DNA from: RGIG5952 sp045603485
GTDB taxonomy: Bacteria > Verrucomicrobiota > Kiritimatiellia > RFP12 > JAAYLN01
Assembly (NCBI GenBank): GCA_045603485.1
Contig: JAZUMF010000091.1
Coordinates: forward strand, 1-7,422
Direction: 5' to 3'
Length of the DNA: 7,422 nucleotides
Shown here: positions 1 to 6,807 of the stretch, one piece after another
Numbering within the stretch: position 1 is the stretch's first letter
Layout of the letters: each line of letters begins with the position of its first letter
Notes under the pieces: generated by a model
Told to the model about the DNA's origin: nothing
The model's input: the letters and a program-made list of their open reading frames with translations, nothing else
Databases searched by the model: none
Program-made: the position numbers and the translations under genes

Positions 1-3000
1 GATTTCGCCGTTGACGATGACCGTACCTGAGGCGGATGACTCATAGCAATACTGCGACCAGTCGTCATCAATCCAGCCAATATTTGTTGAATCGGCGGCG
101 ACATCCGTAATATCGACATTTGAAGATGTGATTACGGCTCCGGCCTTTGAGCTGATAAGAACTGCCGCCTTGCTGGATGTATTCAGGTCCAGGCCTGAAA
201 GATTTATTTCAACCTTTGCAGGCGTGCCGACATACTGGTCTCCCACTTTGATACCGCGACCGTCATTCAACGCTGTGATCGATCCGCCGGTGACATTAAG
301 AGTCTGGCCGTTGGCTGTAACCCATATTGCATAGTAGCCTTCATCCTCAACAATATCAACATTGGTGAGTGTCGCGTCTTTGTTAAAGATAAGAGCCTGA
401 TTTACCGTTGAATCGCTTATCTCTACTTCACAGTCGAATGAAATACCATGAATATTCCATGCGCCGCCCGTTGCTGAAGAACCTGACTTTTCAACGGTCA
501 TGTCATTGAGTTTGAGAACTGCATCGGGATTGGCAAACTTAAAGTCACCTTGATCAAGACAGTTCAGCGTTAATGTATTACCGTTGCCGTTGATTGTCAG
601 ACTGGTGGTCTCTGATGTACCGAAGGATACCGAACTGCCATAGTCGATTGTTGCATCTGATAGCATCTCGATTACGACATCACCGGCTCCGACAGCCGCA
701 AGGGCTTCTTCAATCGTTGCATAGTATTTAGTCTGTTTACCGTCAGCAGTAATCGCAGCTACACCAAAATCTTCATTGTCAAACTCATTGGTAGCAACAC
801 TAATGTCGTCAATCTTGTTACCATCCGCATCTTCGGTAAAGACCTTGAGCTCGAGATTGACTTTAAGATTTGGATTAGAGGCGAGAAATTCGGGAGTAAA
901 GTAAACGCCGCAATCGAAGTTTTGGACGATTTCGGCTACTTCCTGCAATGTAAAGCGGAGGCCCTCCTTGTTCATCAGTTTAGCGGCATACTCCATAATA
1001 TAAAGACTCTGCCCGTTTGTGACAGTCACATCTTCAAATGGTACAGTTACCCAGTTCTTACTCCAGGCGTCATACTGCCCTGCGAGATACCCATCCCCTG
1101 TGCCGTCGGCATTGAAGACAACCGCATCGCTCGAATCTGACAATCCGTTGATAGTCAATACATAATCGGTATAGTACTTACCATACTTGGCAAAGAGTTT
1201 TTCGAGATAATCTTCTGTAAGTTTATCTGCGTCTTTAATTGCGAAATTGAGCGCAAAGGTCAAGTCAGGGTCTGAATCATTCAGATTTTTCTTGATATCA
1301 ATAACCTGAACTTCCGGCAGTTCAACTTTTGGAGCAAAGTCTTCTGCTGTGTACTCAGTCTCAGAAACCTTGAAGATATTGACGCCTTTTTCAAGAGCCT
1401 GTTTGGCGGCATCATCACCATTACCTGAATCTACAAGGTTCAATTCAAGCTTCACCTTGAGATTGGGATTTGCCTTGAGGATGTCATCTGGAATAAACAT
1501 TGCACATGAGAATGCCTGAACCCCTGAGCAGATGTAATCATAGGTCTGCGCCATTCCTACGCCCAACATCACAGGATAACGGACACCTTCGTCAATCTGA
1601 GACAAGATACCGTCTACAGGAATTTTTACCCAAAGGCCGTCCCAACTGTCGGTACTGCCGTAATAACCTGCCAGATAGCAGCCTTTGGCATCAAAAGAAT
1701 CACCTTCGATTCCTTCAAAGGTAATTACGAAATCTGCATACCACTCGGCAAAGGGACTGGTAAGCATATCGGATGAGTTTTGATTTGCCACAAACTGCAT
1801 GACAAAATTTAGAGGCATAGCCTCGGTGCCCTGTGTTAGATTACCATTATAGATATAATAATCCTCGGCTGGAATCGTCATAGATCCGAGGTTGTTCACC
1901 GTTGCAGTTGGCTGGACTCCGACGACATACTTACTGTCCAAGGTCGGAAGTGCCGCGCATCCTTCCGCGCACCATTGATTTACATCCTGAATATAAACAC
2001 CGCCCGTAATTTCAATATCAGCGGTATTACCTGCAACGATATTGGCAAAAATATCACCTCCACTTAAAAGAGTACCATTCACAGCAAATGTTTTAACATT
2101 GCCACTAAATTCAACTTTGCCACCGGGGGCTACGATGAGCTTGCCCTTTTCTGTAATCAGGAAGTACTGTGTACACTCGAATATGGAGGTGCTGTCGATA
2201 TCCATAATACCGATAGCCTCATAACCAAGTCCCATGCCGTTATAGTTATTTACAACAAGCTTGGAGCCCTCCAAAAGCTTGATGGTTGCCGTTGCATCCA
2301 TACCGCTCTCCGTCTCAGATGCCGGACGGCCTCCGACTGCAAATCCGTTCTTCACGGTAAGCGCAGAATTGGTCATCACCATTGCACCTTTGTTAATGAG
2401 ATAATCAAGCTCTATTATGGAGTTGTTGATAACAACAGTACCGTCATACTTCTCTTTGGCCCCCTTCTCGCGACCTGAAATATGAATGCCGTAGGAGCTG
2501 CTGTCCGACGCAGACTTCAATTCAGCGCCGTCGAAAATTACAGTTCCGTCACCCTCGCCGCCGCGACCGACATAAAGGAAGTTTTTCGACCAATCAACGG
2601 TAGCAGAACCGAAAATTATGACACTCTTGCCAAAGACTGAACCATTCATCGCAATAGGAGCATCGCCTTCCTTCCAGATAAGCTCGACAGCATCGCCATC
2701 CAGCGCCGACGCCAATGCGTCCGAAAGGGTTTCAAAGTATCTGTCACTTCCAATCCTTGCGACAAATGTAATCTCCACGACAATATATTTACCATCATCA
2801 TAGACGACCTTGGCACTATCGACAGAAGTTGCGACATTCAATCCCATGGGAGCCTTCAAGCTGTGAGAAATGCTCGTTATCAAAATAGAATTTACAGATG
2901 AACCGCCGACAATCTCAAGATTTCCGCTAGTTTTGAGCGTCTTGCCGTCAGCGAAATGCAAATTTCTGCCATTCAAGTCAAGCGTGCCCTTGACAATCAA

Positions 3001-5832
3001 ATCATTGTCAAGTGAAATGTCAGCCAATATCTTAAGACCATTTGAATATCCGTTAGTCCTGGCATCCATCTGCTCTTTGGAGTAGCAATACGCATTGTCC
3101 ATCGCAACAAAATAAGCACTGCCATTTTCAGTGACTGCCCCGTCTAAATCCAAAACGGCATTCTGTGCAAATTTGAAGACTTTGCCGCCAAGATCGACTC
3201 TGGTATTTTGAGCAAATTTTATTCCAAGAGCCGATGTGACACCGGTGCCATTAGCTAAATCAACGGCAATTGAATTGCCTAAAGCCTTAAATTCGCCGCT
3301 CACAGTCAAGGTAGAGCCGTTGACAGTCAATGCAGCCACACCCTTTGTGGCATTGATAATGGAAACATCCTCAAAAACCGTATTTTGCGCACAGTAAACA
3401 TTAATGCCGGCCGCATTATTATTACAATCAAGGACAACATTCTTCAAAGTGATGCCACTGGCGTTAACACCGATAAGGTGCGTCTTATAATTCTTTATAT
3501 TGAGTTTGCCTGAAACCGTATACCATATGGCCGTTTCATCTGCAACAATACTGCAACCATTACCATCAATTGTAATTGCCTTGTTAATCACCAGCTTGCC
3601 GATCAACTTTACATCTCTAAGAAGCAAAACCGTCTCACCCGGCTGAGCCGCAGCTATCGCATCTGCAATGCTAAAGTAATTCTCCGTGCCGATCCGGGCA
3701 ATAGGTTTCTCTACAAGAACAATCTTGCCATCAACAATCTTCGTTTCAAGATTGTCGTTGTTGACAACCGAAATAGCACCCTCAAACTTGGAAAGATCAG
3801 CCGTAAGAGAATTAAAAACTCCTGTTGTCATATCGGTTGCATCAATTTGAATATTTGCCTTCGTGATGCTGCCAGCCGTGAAATTTGCACCCCTCTTAAG
3901 AACAACCGTCCCCATCCCGAGATCCGAACCTGAAAATTCGCCCGTAACAGAATAGGTAGCGTTTTCGACGATAATCGTACCCGGATTCTTGGCATTGGAA
4001 CTTGTCGCCACCGCTCCATTGACAACAGCGTTATTCTTGATAATCATCACACTGCGGTTTTCAATCTGCCTTGAAGCAGCGACATTGACATTTGAGTTGT
4101 CAATAACGACTTCCCCGTCGGCAACACCAAAGACTAGATGGCTCGTTGTTGTCAGCACACTGTCTTTAAGATTGAAGTTTACCTTAGCGGCCGTTGATTG
4201 AGCCTCAAATGCCAGTTTGCCAAACTGCTCCCAAATACTGTTTTCGACTTTAAAATCAAATGTACCGCTTGCAGATTTACTGCTGCTGCAGTATTGTGCA
4301 GTCGTCTTGATGTAGGCATTGCTAACATTAAATGCCACACCATTTCCTGTAAAAGAAGCACCCGGCATAATCAATGACGGGATGACATCCGACGGATTTG
4401 CAGTCTTGGCATTAGTAATCGTGCCTGTAATGTTGAAAGTTGCACCATGACCGATAACCATGCGCCCGCTGCCATTAATTTCAAGACAGGCACCTGCCCC
4501 AATCGTTATGATTGGGCTGGTATAACCTGCTTCAAACCCCGACACCTTGGTGTGCCCCACAAATTCAAGGTCACCGCCTGCTGTGATATAACCGTTAATC
4601 TGTTTACCGCAGCCATTAAACCGTATCCCGGCGGGAAGCGTAACCTTTTCAACTGGCGTCACATCTGCAAGCAATGCAACTGTGTCACCCGATTGTGCTG
4701 CCGCAACAGCCTCTTCGAATACATAATAATCAATAGAACCGACCTTCGCAACAGGCGACATCAAATGCACATTTGTCGCACCCGACACCGTCGACATATA
4801 CACCATGTTGCCTGAAGCCTCAACACCAACAGGTGCGCCTCCGTTATTCACACGATCCCCGCCGACAAGTGCGCCAGCGCTCTTGGCATTGCCCAAAATG
4901 AAATTCACCCCTTTTACAATGCTATCCTTCAGAATTCCGCCACTTGAAGCAGACCCGAAATAATTGCCGATTATGCCGCCAATCGTGCATGTAGAACCAT
5001 TCGCATTGGCATATTCAGCCGTTGCAGTTGATTCGACAGTGATATTCAGTACCGCATTACCGATATAGTCGTTGGCTCTGGCAGTCGTGCCCACAAGACC
5101 GCCAACCTTGCGCGTACCAGCAACCCTGATTGCCTTAACGGTAGAGTTGGTAACACCGAGCGTATTGCCCTCACCGAGGTGACCTATCAGACCACCTACA
5201 TTGTCACCTTCTTCGGTTGAACCGTAGACCCCGACGACAAAACTCGTAGCAGAGCCGTCACCGACAACCGAGCAATTCCCGATATTGGCATACCCCTTGC
5301 CCGCCAAACCGCCGACTGAATTTTCACCGGTAATTTCAATGCGACCAGAAACATGGCAGTTATCAATCGTGCCGACAGAACTTTCAAGCTCTCCCGCAAC
5401 AGCACCTACACTGATCAGACCTCTAACCTTTGCATTTGCAATTTTAAGATTCCGCACAACTGAAGCAAATCCAAAAAGGCCCGCATTATTGGCATCGACA
5501 TCAACGACAAGATTGCTAATCGTATTTTCATTACCGTCGAATGTGCCAAGAAACTTTGCAGAAGCACTTCCGATTGGCTGCCAAACCTCACTGGCCAGAT
5601 CGATATTATCCGTGAGCCTGACAAACTGATTATCGAATGATTCCCCGTTGTTAACCTTATCCCGAAAAAGCCTGAACTCTTCAAGCGTTGAAATAATAAA
5701 CGGGCTATCCTCAGTACCAGAACCCTTAAAAGATATATCGCTCGTCATATCAGCAGCATATGCCGAAGTAACTTGCCAACCCATTAAAAAAACCGCAGCC
5801 AATGCACGGATAATTGTTTTATTTAAGTTCAT
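1..5832 (-). CDS. Giant secreted GLUG/beta-helix surface protein, C-terminus beyond the left edge
   Basis: The minus-strand frame from ATG at 5832 stays open to base 1: 1944 codons without a stop, checked triplet by triplet. The N-terminus is a Sec signal peptide: K5 and R9, a hydrophobic core (about 10-21), and A24-Y25-A26 with likely cleavage before A27. Residues about 36-83 form a lead-in often seen before GLUG repeats. Residues about 84-325 hold GLUG-like units (VGGLAG at 173, VGGLIG at 212, VGGLVG at 243, IGGIIG at 284). A recurring module (G-x3-Y-F then A-x3-A-x2-G-[DE]-x-V) lies near residues 361, 711, 1024 and 1694, each followed by stretches rich in N, G, T, S and V that look like a right-handed beta-helix. 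Two paralogous domains occupy about 1338-1468 and 1523-1667. Likely a surface adhesin or passenger; the anchor or secretion domain is not visible, so the export route past the inner membrane is unknown. Expression is probably phase variable. Confidence 0.9.
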   Translation of the reverse strand, partial: MNLNKTIIRALAAVFLMGWQVTSAYAADMTSDISFKGSGTEDSPFIISTLEEFRLFRDKVNNGESFDNQFVRLTDNIDLASEVWQPIGSASAKFLGTFDGNENTISNLVVDVDANNAGLFGFASVVRNLKIANAKVRGLISVGAVAGELESSVGTIDNCHVSGRIEITGENSVGGLAGKGYANIGNCSVVGDGSATSFVVGVYGSTEEGDNVGGLIGHLGEGNTLGVTNSTVKAIRVAGTRKVGGLVGTTARANDYIGNAVLNITVESTATAEYANANGSTCTIGGIIGNYFGSASSGGILKDSIVKGVNFILGNAKSAGALVGGDRVNNGGAPVGVEASGNMVYMSTVSGATNVHLMSPVAKVGSIDYYVFEEAVAAAQSGDTVALLADVTPVEKVTLPAGIRFNGCGKQINGYITAGGDLEFVGHTKVSGFEAGYTSPIITIGAGACLEINGSGRMVIGHGATFNITGTITNAKTANPSDVIPSLIMPGASFTGNGVAFNVSNAYIKTTAQYCSSSKSASGTFDFKVENSIWEQFGKLAFEAQSTAAKVNFNLKDSVLTTTSHLVFGVADGEVVIDNSNVNVAASRQIENRSVMIIKNNAVVNGAVATSSNAKNPGTIIVENATYSVTGEFSGSDLGMGTVVLKRGANFTAGSITKANIQIDATDMTTGVFNSLTADLSKFEGAISVVNNDNLETKIVDGKIVLVEKPIARIGTENYFSIADAIAAAQPGETVLLLRDVKLIGKLVINKAITIDGNGCSIVADETAIWYTVSGKLNIKNYKTHLIGVNASGITLKNVVLDCNNNAAGINVYCAQNTVFEDVSIINATKGVAALTVNGSTLTVSGEFKALGNSIAVDLANGTGVTSALGIKFAQNTRVDLGGKVFKFAQNAVLDLDGAVTENGSAYFVAMDNAYCYSKEQMDARTNGYSNGLKILADISLDNDLIVKGTLDLNGRNLHFADGKTLKTSGNLEIVGGSSVNSILITSISHSLKAPMGLNVATSVDSAKVVYDDGKYIVVEITFVARIGSDRYFETLSDALASALDGDAVELIWKEGDAPIAMNGSVFGKSVIIFGSATVDWSKNFLYVGRGGEGDGTVIFDGAELKSASDSSSYGIHISGREKGAKEKYDGTVVINNSIIELDYLINKGAMVMTNSALTVKNGFAVGGRPASETESGMDATATIKLLEGSKLVVNNYNGMGLGYEAIGIMDIDSTSIFECTQYFLITEKGKLIVAPGGKVEFSGNVKTFAVNGTLLSGGDIFANIVAGNTADIEITGGVYIQDVNQWCAEGCAALPTLDSKYVVGVQPTATVNNLGSMTIPAEDYYIYNGNLTQGTEAMPLNFVMQFVANQNSSDMLTSPFAEWYADFVITFEGIEGDSFDAKGCYLAGYYGSTDSWDGLWVKIPVDGILSQIDEGVRYPVMLGVGMAQTYDYICSGVQAFSCAMFIPDDILKANPNLKVKLELNLVDSGNGDDAAKQALEKGVNIFKVSETEYTAEDFAPKVELPEVQVIDIKKNLNDSDPDLTFALNFAIKDADKLTEDYLEKLFAKYGKYYTDYVLTINGLSDSSDAVVFNADGTGDGYLAGQYDAWSKNWVTVPFEDVTVTNGQSLYIMEYAAKLMNKEGLRFTLQEVAEIVQNFDCGVYFTPEFLASNPNLKVNLELKVFTEDADGNKIDDISVATNEFDNEDFGVAAITADGKQTKYYATIEEALAAVGAGDVVIEMLSDATIDYGSSVSFGTSETTSLTINGNGNTLTLNCLDQGDFKFANPDAVLKLNDMTVEKSGSSATGGAWNIHGISFDCEVEISDSTVNQALIFNKDATLTNVDIVEDEGYYAIWVTANGQTLNVTGGSITALNDGRGIKVGDQYVGTPAKVEINLSGLDLNTSSKAAVLISSKAGAVITSSNVDITDVAADSTNIGWIDDDWSQYCYESSASGTVIVNGEI
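661..753 (-). repeat. Recurring protein module, copy 4 (residues 1694-1724)
   Basis: The protein reads ITADGKQTKYYATIEEALAA followed by VGAGDVVIEML. It lies 670 residues after copy 3, about twice the usual interval; the extra length is taken up by the paired paralogous domains. It is followed by the stretch LTINGNGNTLTL, typical of a beta-helix. Confidence 0.65.
832..1266 (-). repeat. Paralogous domain B of the giant protein (residues about 1523-1667)
   Basis: The landmarks match domain A in the same order: LTFALNFAIKDA, YTDYVLTINGL, GYLAGQYDAWSKNWVTVPF, and FDCGVYFTPEFLASNPNLKV then NLELKV. It has an extra helix-like insert about residues 1609-1636 (SLYIMEYAAKLMNKEGLRFT). It arose by tandem duplication with domain A, separated by a linker of about 54 residues. 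Confidence 0.65.
1429..1821 (-). repeat. Paralogous domain A of the giant protein (residues about 1338-1468)
   Basis: Shared landmarks with domain B: a start like MPLNFVMQFVANQ, then YADFVITFEGI, CYLAGYYGSTDSWDGLWVKI, and near the end FSCAMFIPDDILKANPNLKV then KLELNL. Unlike the surrounding beta-helix-like stretches it contains aromatic residues and helix-like segments, which suggests a discrete globular domain. I do not recognise a named family. Confidence 0.65.
2677..2763 (-). repeat. Recurring protein module, copy 3 (residues 1024-1052)
   Basis: The protein reads VARIGSDRYFETLSDALASA followed by LDGDAVELI. It is more diverged at the end (LDGDAV rather than QPGETV) and lies 313 residues after copy 2. 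Confidence 0.65.
3610..3702 (-). repeat. Recurring protein module, copy 2 (residues 711-741)
   Basis: The protein reads IARIGTENYFSIADAIAAAQ followed by PGETVLLLRDV. This is the copy closest to copy 1, sharing the AAAQ-x-G-[DE]-T-V core. It begins 350 residues after copy 1. Confidence 0.7.
4660..4752 (-). repeat. Recurring protein module, copy 1 (residues 361-391)
   Basis: The protein reads VAKVGSIDYYVFEEAVAAAQ followed by SGDTVALLADV. Three related copies occur further on in the same protein, starting near residues 711, 1024 and 1694. Each is followed by a beta-helix-like stretch, so the module seems to mark the start of a repeated building block. Confidence 0.7.
4843..5583 (-). other. GLUG-type repeat region of the giant protein (residues about 84-330)
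   Basis: Short glycine-rich motifs recur every 25-41 residues: AGLFG near 117, VGAVAG near 142, VGGLAG near 173, VGGLIG near 212, VGGLVG near 243, IGGIIG near 284 and AGALVG near 319. They alternate with beta-strand-like stretches such as IDNCHVSG. This matches the GLUG motif family of bacterial surface proteins, which is thought to form extended beta-solenoids. The family call rests on motif recognition only. Confidence 0.7.
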
Positions 5833-5841
5833 TTTGTTTTT

Positions 5842-5853
5842 CCCGACACCCTT
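5842..5853 (-). promoter_or_regulatory. Weak ribosome binding region of the giant gene
   Basis: On the minus strand the leader before ATG reads AAGGGTGTCGGGAAAAACAA. The nearest purine run, GGG then AAAAA, places GGG nine bases from the ATG. A better AAGGG lies about 16 bases away, farther than usual. The start is chosen because it gives a complete signal peptide. This leader lies outside the invertible segment, so it is the same in both orientations. Confidence 0.4.
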
Positions 5854-5860
5854 GATAATG

Positions 5861-5882
5861 TTCAAAAGGTACACTTTTTGAA
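5861..5882 (-). repeat. Left recombination site of the serine invertase
   Basis: Read on the minus strand it is TTCAAAAAGT, central GT, then ACCTTTTGAA. The two 10-bp arms are near-perfect inverted copies (TTCAAAAAGT against TTCAAAAGGT, 9 of 10). A dyad with an asymmetric 2-bp centre is the layout of crossover sites of the Hin/Gin class. It ends 28 bases upstream of the giant gene's ATG. Confidence 0.8.
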
Positions 5883-5887
5883 TCAGG

Positions 5888-5913
5888 AAAAAAGAGGTTT
5901 TAAATAAAATCTC
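5888..5913 (-). terminator. Weak terminator-like hairpin with a T6 tract
   Basis: Read on the minus strand, GAGATTTTATTTAAAACCTC can fold with a 3-bp and a 4-bp stem around one A-C mismatch and a 4-base loop, followed directly by TTTTTT. In the present orientation it would sit between the recombinase and the giant gene and could reduce read-through. The stem is weak and AT-rich. Confidence 0.3.
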
Positions 5914-5960
5914 CACAAAAAAAGACGGAAGCAGCCTGCAATTATGTGGAACATTGTGGA

Positions 5961-5978
5961 TTAACATTTAAATGTAAA
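5961..5978. promoter_or_regulatory. AT-rich palindrome, possible operator
   Basis: ACATTTAAATGT (5964-5975) is a perfect 12-bp palindrome. One mismatched pair outside it is followed by two more matching pairs (TT and AA). It lies centrally in the invertible segment, about 60 bp upstream of the plus-strand -35 box. A dimeric regulator could bind here, but nothing identifies one. Confidence 0.3.
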
Positions 5979-5996
5979 ACAAGACTGCAAAATGAC

Positions 5997-6024
5997 TTTA
6001 TAAATGTGAGTTTTTTGCGGTAAA
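5997..6024 (-). promoter_or_regulatory. Possible weaker promoter facing the giant gene
   Basis: On the minus strand TTTACC (6019-6024) and TATAAA (5997-6002) are 16 bp apart. The -35 box matches the consensus at four of six bases and the -10 box at five of six. In AT-rich DNA this can arise by chance. If active it would give some expression of the giant gene in the present orientation. Confidence 0.25.
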
Positions 6025-6039
6025 GCTATCTGATTTTTC

Positions 6040-6067
6040 TTGACTTTTTCAGGGAAAAGAGTAGAAT
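6040..6067 (+). promoter_or_regulatory. Invertible sigma70-like promoter, now pointing away from the giant gene
   Basis: A -35 box TTGACT (6040-6045) and a -10 box TAGAAT (6062-6067) are separated by 16 bp; each differs from the consensus at one base. Transcription would start near 6074 and run right into the 3' end of the recombinase gene on its antisense strand. After inversion it would read into the giant gene with a leader of about 80 nt. It assumes a standard housekeeping sigma factor. Confidence 0.65.
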
Positions 6068-6089
6068 CATTGGCATTTATTTTTTGGGG

Positions 6090-6105
6090 TGCGAAATCAT
6101 TCGCA
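6090..6105 (+). other. Hairpin in the leader of the invertible promoter
   Basis: TGCGAA and TTCGCA form a perfect 6-bp stem with loop ATCA, directly abutting the right recombination site. It would fall about 16 nt after the predicted transcription start. No T tract follows, so it is not a terminator; it may stabilise the 5' end of the mRNA or be a protein binding site. Confidence 0.4.
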
Positions 6106-6127
6106 TTCAAAAAGTGTACTTTGAGAT
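6106..6127 (+). repeat. Right recombination site of the serine invertase
   Basis: Read on the plus strand it is TTCAAAAAGT, central GT, then ACTTTGAGAT. The inner arm and centre are identical to the left site; the outer arm is more degenerate (7 of 10 against the consensus arm). It is one base from the recombinase stop codon, so strand exchange leaves the recombinase reading frame intact. Confidence 0.8.
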
Positions 6128-6128
6128 T

Positions 6129-6740
6129 TTATAGCAAATCATTACTTTTTTTAAACTCGATAAACCTTCTTCTAAAGGTTGACACCGAAATATTACATGC
6201 TTTTGCCGCTTCCCTCAAAGATATCTGCTTTGACACGACAAGTTTTGCAAATTTAAAAAAATCGTCTGGCATTGCCTTTTTTCTCCTCCCGAATCTTACA
6301 CCACGCTTTTTTGCGGCGCAAATTCCCTGCCGTTGCCGTTCCCTGATATTATTGCGCTCAACTTCTGCAACATACGACAATATCTGAAGTACCAAATCAG
6401 AAATAAATGTTGCAGTTATCCCCTTGTCTGAATTGTCGGTATTCAAAATTGGCATATCAAGCACATGTATATTCACACCTTTTCTCTTTACTAAAATCCC
6501 CCACTCGTCAATAATCTCTAAATAATTCCGTCCAAGTCTGTCCAATGATTGGACAACTACAGTATCCCCCCGCTTCAATTTTCTTTTGATCTTTTTCCAT
6601 TGCGGTCTGTCAAAATCCTTTCCGCTCTTCTTATCAATAAAAATGTCATCATTGCCTACACCAGCCCGTGTAAGTGCAATAACCTGCCTTGTTTCATTTT
6701 GATCCATACTTGAAACCCTTGCATAACCGTATATGTGCAT
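6129..6740 (-). CDS. Small serine recombinase (DNA invertase/resolvase family)
   Basis: 203 residues, the usual size of Hin, Gin and gamma-delta resolvase. The N-terminal catalytic domain opens with YGYARVSSMDQN: R8 and S10 occupy the expected catalytic positions, S10 being the likely nucleophile. VQSLDRLGRN gives D67, R68 and R71, again in family register. The long E helix spans about 104-138 and ends with AEVERNNIRERQRQGI. A basic linker (KKRGVRFGRRKK, 144-155) leads to a helix-turn-helix (about 173-193, SLREAAKACNISVSTFRRRF) for site binding. The start has a good ribosome binding site. It probably acts on the inverted sites next to it, with GT as the staggered 2-bp cut. Small invertases of this class often need an enhancer and Fis; none is identifiable. 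A resolvase role is possible, but the inverted arrangement of sites favours inversion. Confidence 0.95.
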   Translation of the reverse strand: MHIYGYARVSSMDQNETRQVIALTRAGVGNDDIFIDKKSGKDFDRPQWKKIKRKLKRGDTVVVQSLDRLGRNYLEIIDEWGILVKRKGVNIHVLDMPILNTDNSDKGITATFISDLVLQILSYVAEVERNNIRERQRQGICAAKKRGVRFGRRKKAMPDDFFKFAKLVVSKQISLREAAKACNISVSTFRRRFIEFKKSNDLL

Positions 6741-6747
6741 TGTTCAA

Positions 6748-6755
6748 TTCCTTTC
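6748..6755 (-). promoter_or_regulatory. Ribosome binding site of the recombinase
   Basis: GAAAGGAA on the minus strand lies seven bases from the ATG at 6740. It fixes the start and is clearly stronger than that of the giant gene. A TACAAT hexamer a little upstream (6761-6766) could be the -10 box of its promoter, but I see no matching -35 box. Confidence 0.65.
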
Positions 6756-6807
6756 AGCAATTGTAGCATAAGGCGACAAGACAGTTATTCGGCTGCGACC
6801 GCATGAC

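Larger units (their letters stand above)
5861..6127. other. Invertible promoter segment (predicted inverton)
   Basis: Two 22-bp sites in opposite orientation (5861-5882 and 6106-6127) bound 223 bp of AT-rich DNA between a serine recombinase and the giant surface gene. The sites share a perfect 14-bp inverted core, TTCAAAAAGTGTAC. The enclosed DNA has a good promoter, a palindrome and two hairpins and no gene. Inversion between the central GT dinucleotides would flip about 245 bp. The repeats are seen directly; actual inversion is inferred from the family and the layout. Confidence 0.85.

Noticed and set aside
4447..4815. Plus-strand open frame of 122 codons
   Set aside because: It lies wholly antisense to the giant gene, whose frame continues with signal peptide, GLUG and modules. 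Its translation is rich in C, H, N and R with no domain.
5285..5629. Plus-strand open frame of 114 codons, and minus-strand frames at 5196-5405 and 5415-5684
   Set aside because: All are other-frame shadows of the GLUG region of the giant gene.
5883..6105. Bacteroidetes-type promoter (TAnnTTTG at -7)
   Set aside because: No clean match on either strand of the invertible segment; the sigma70-like boxes fit better.
6040..6387. Plus-strand open frame of 115 codons crossing the right site
   Set aside because: It overlaps the recombinase on the opposite strand, and its start lies within the predicted -35 box. The recombinase has all the catalytic motifs.
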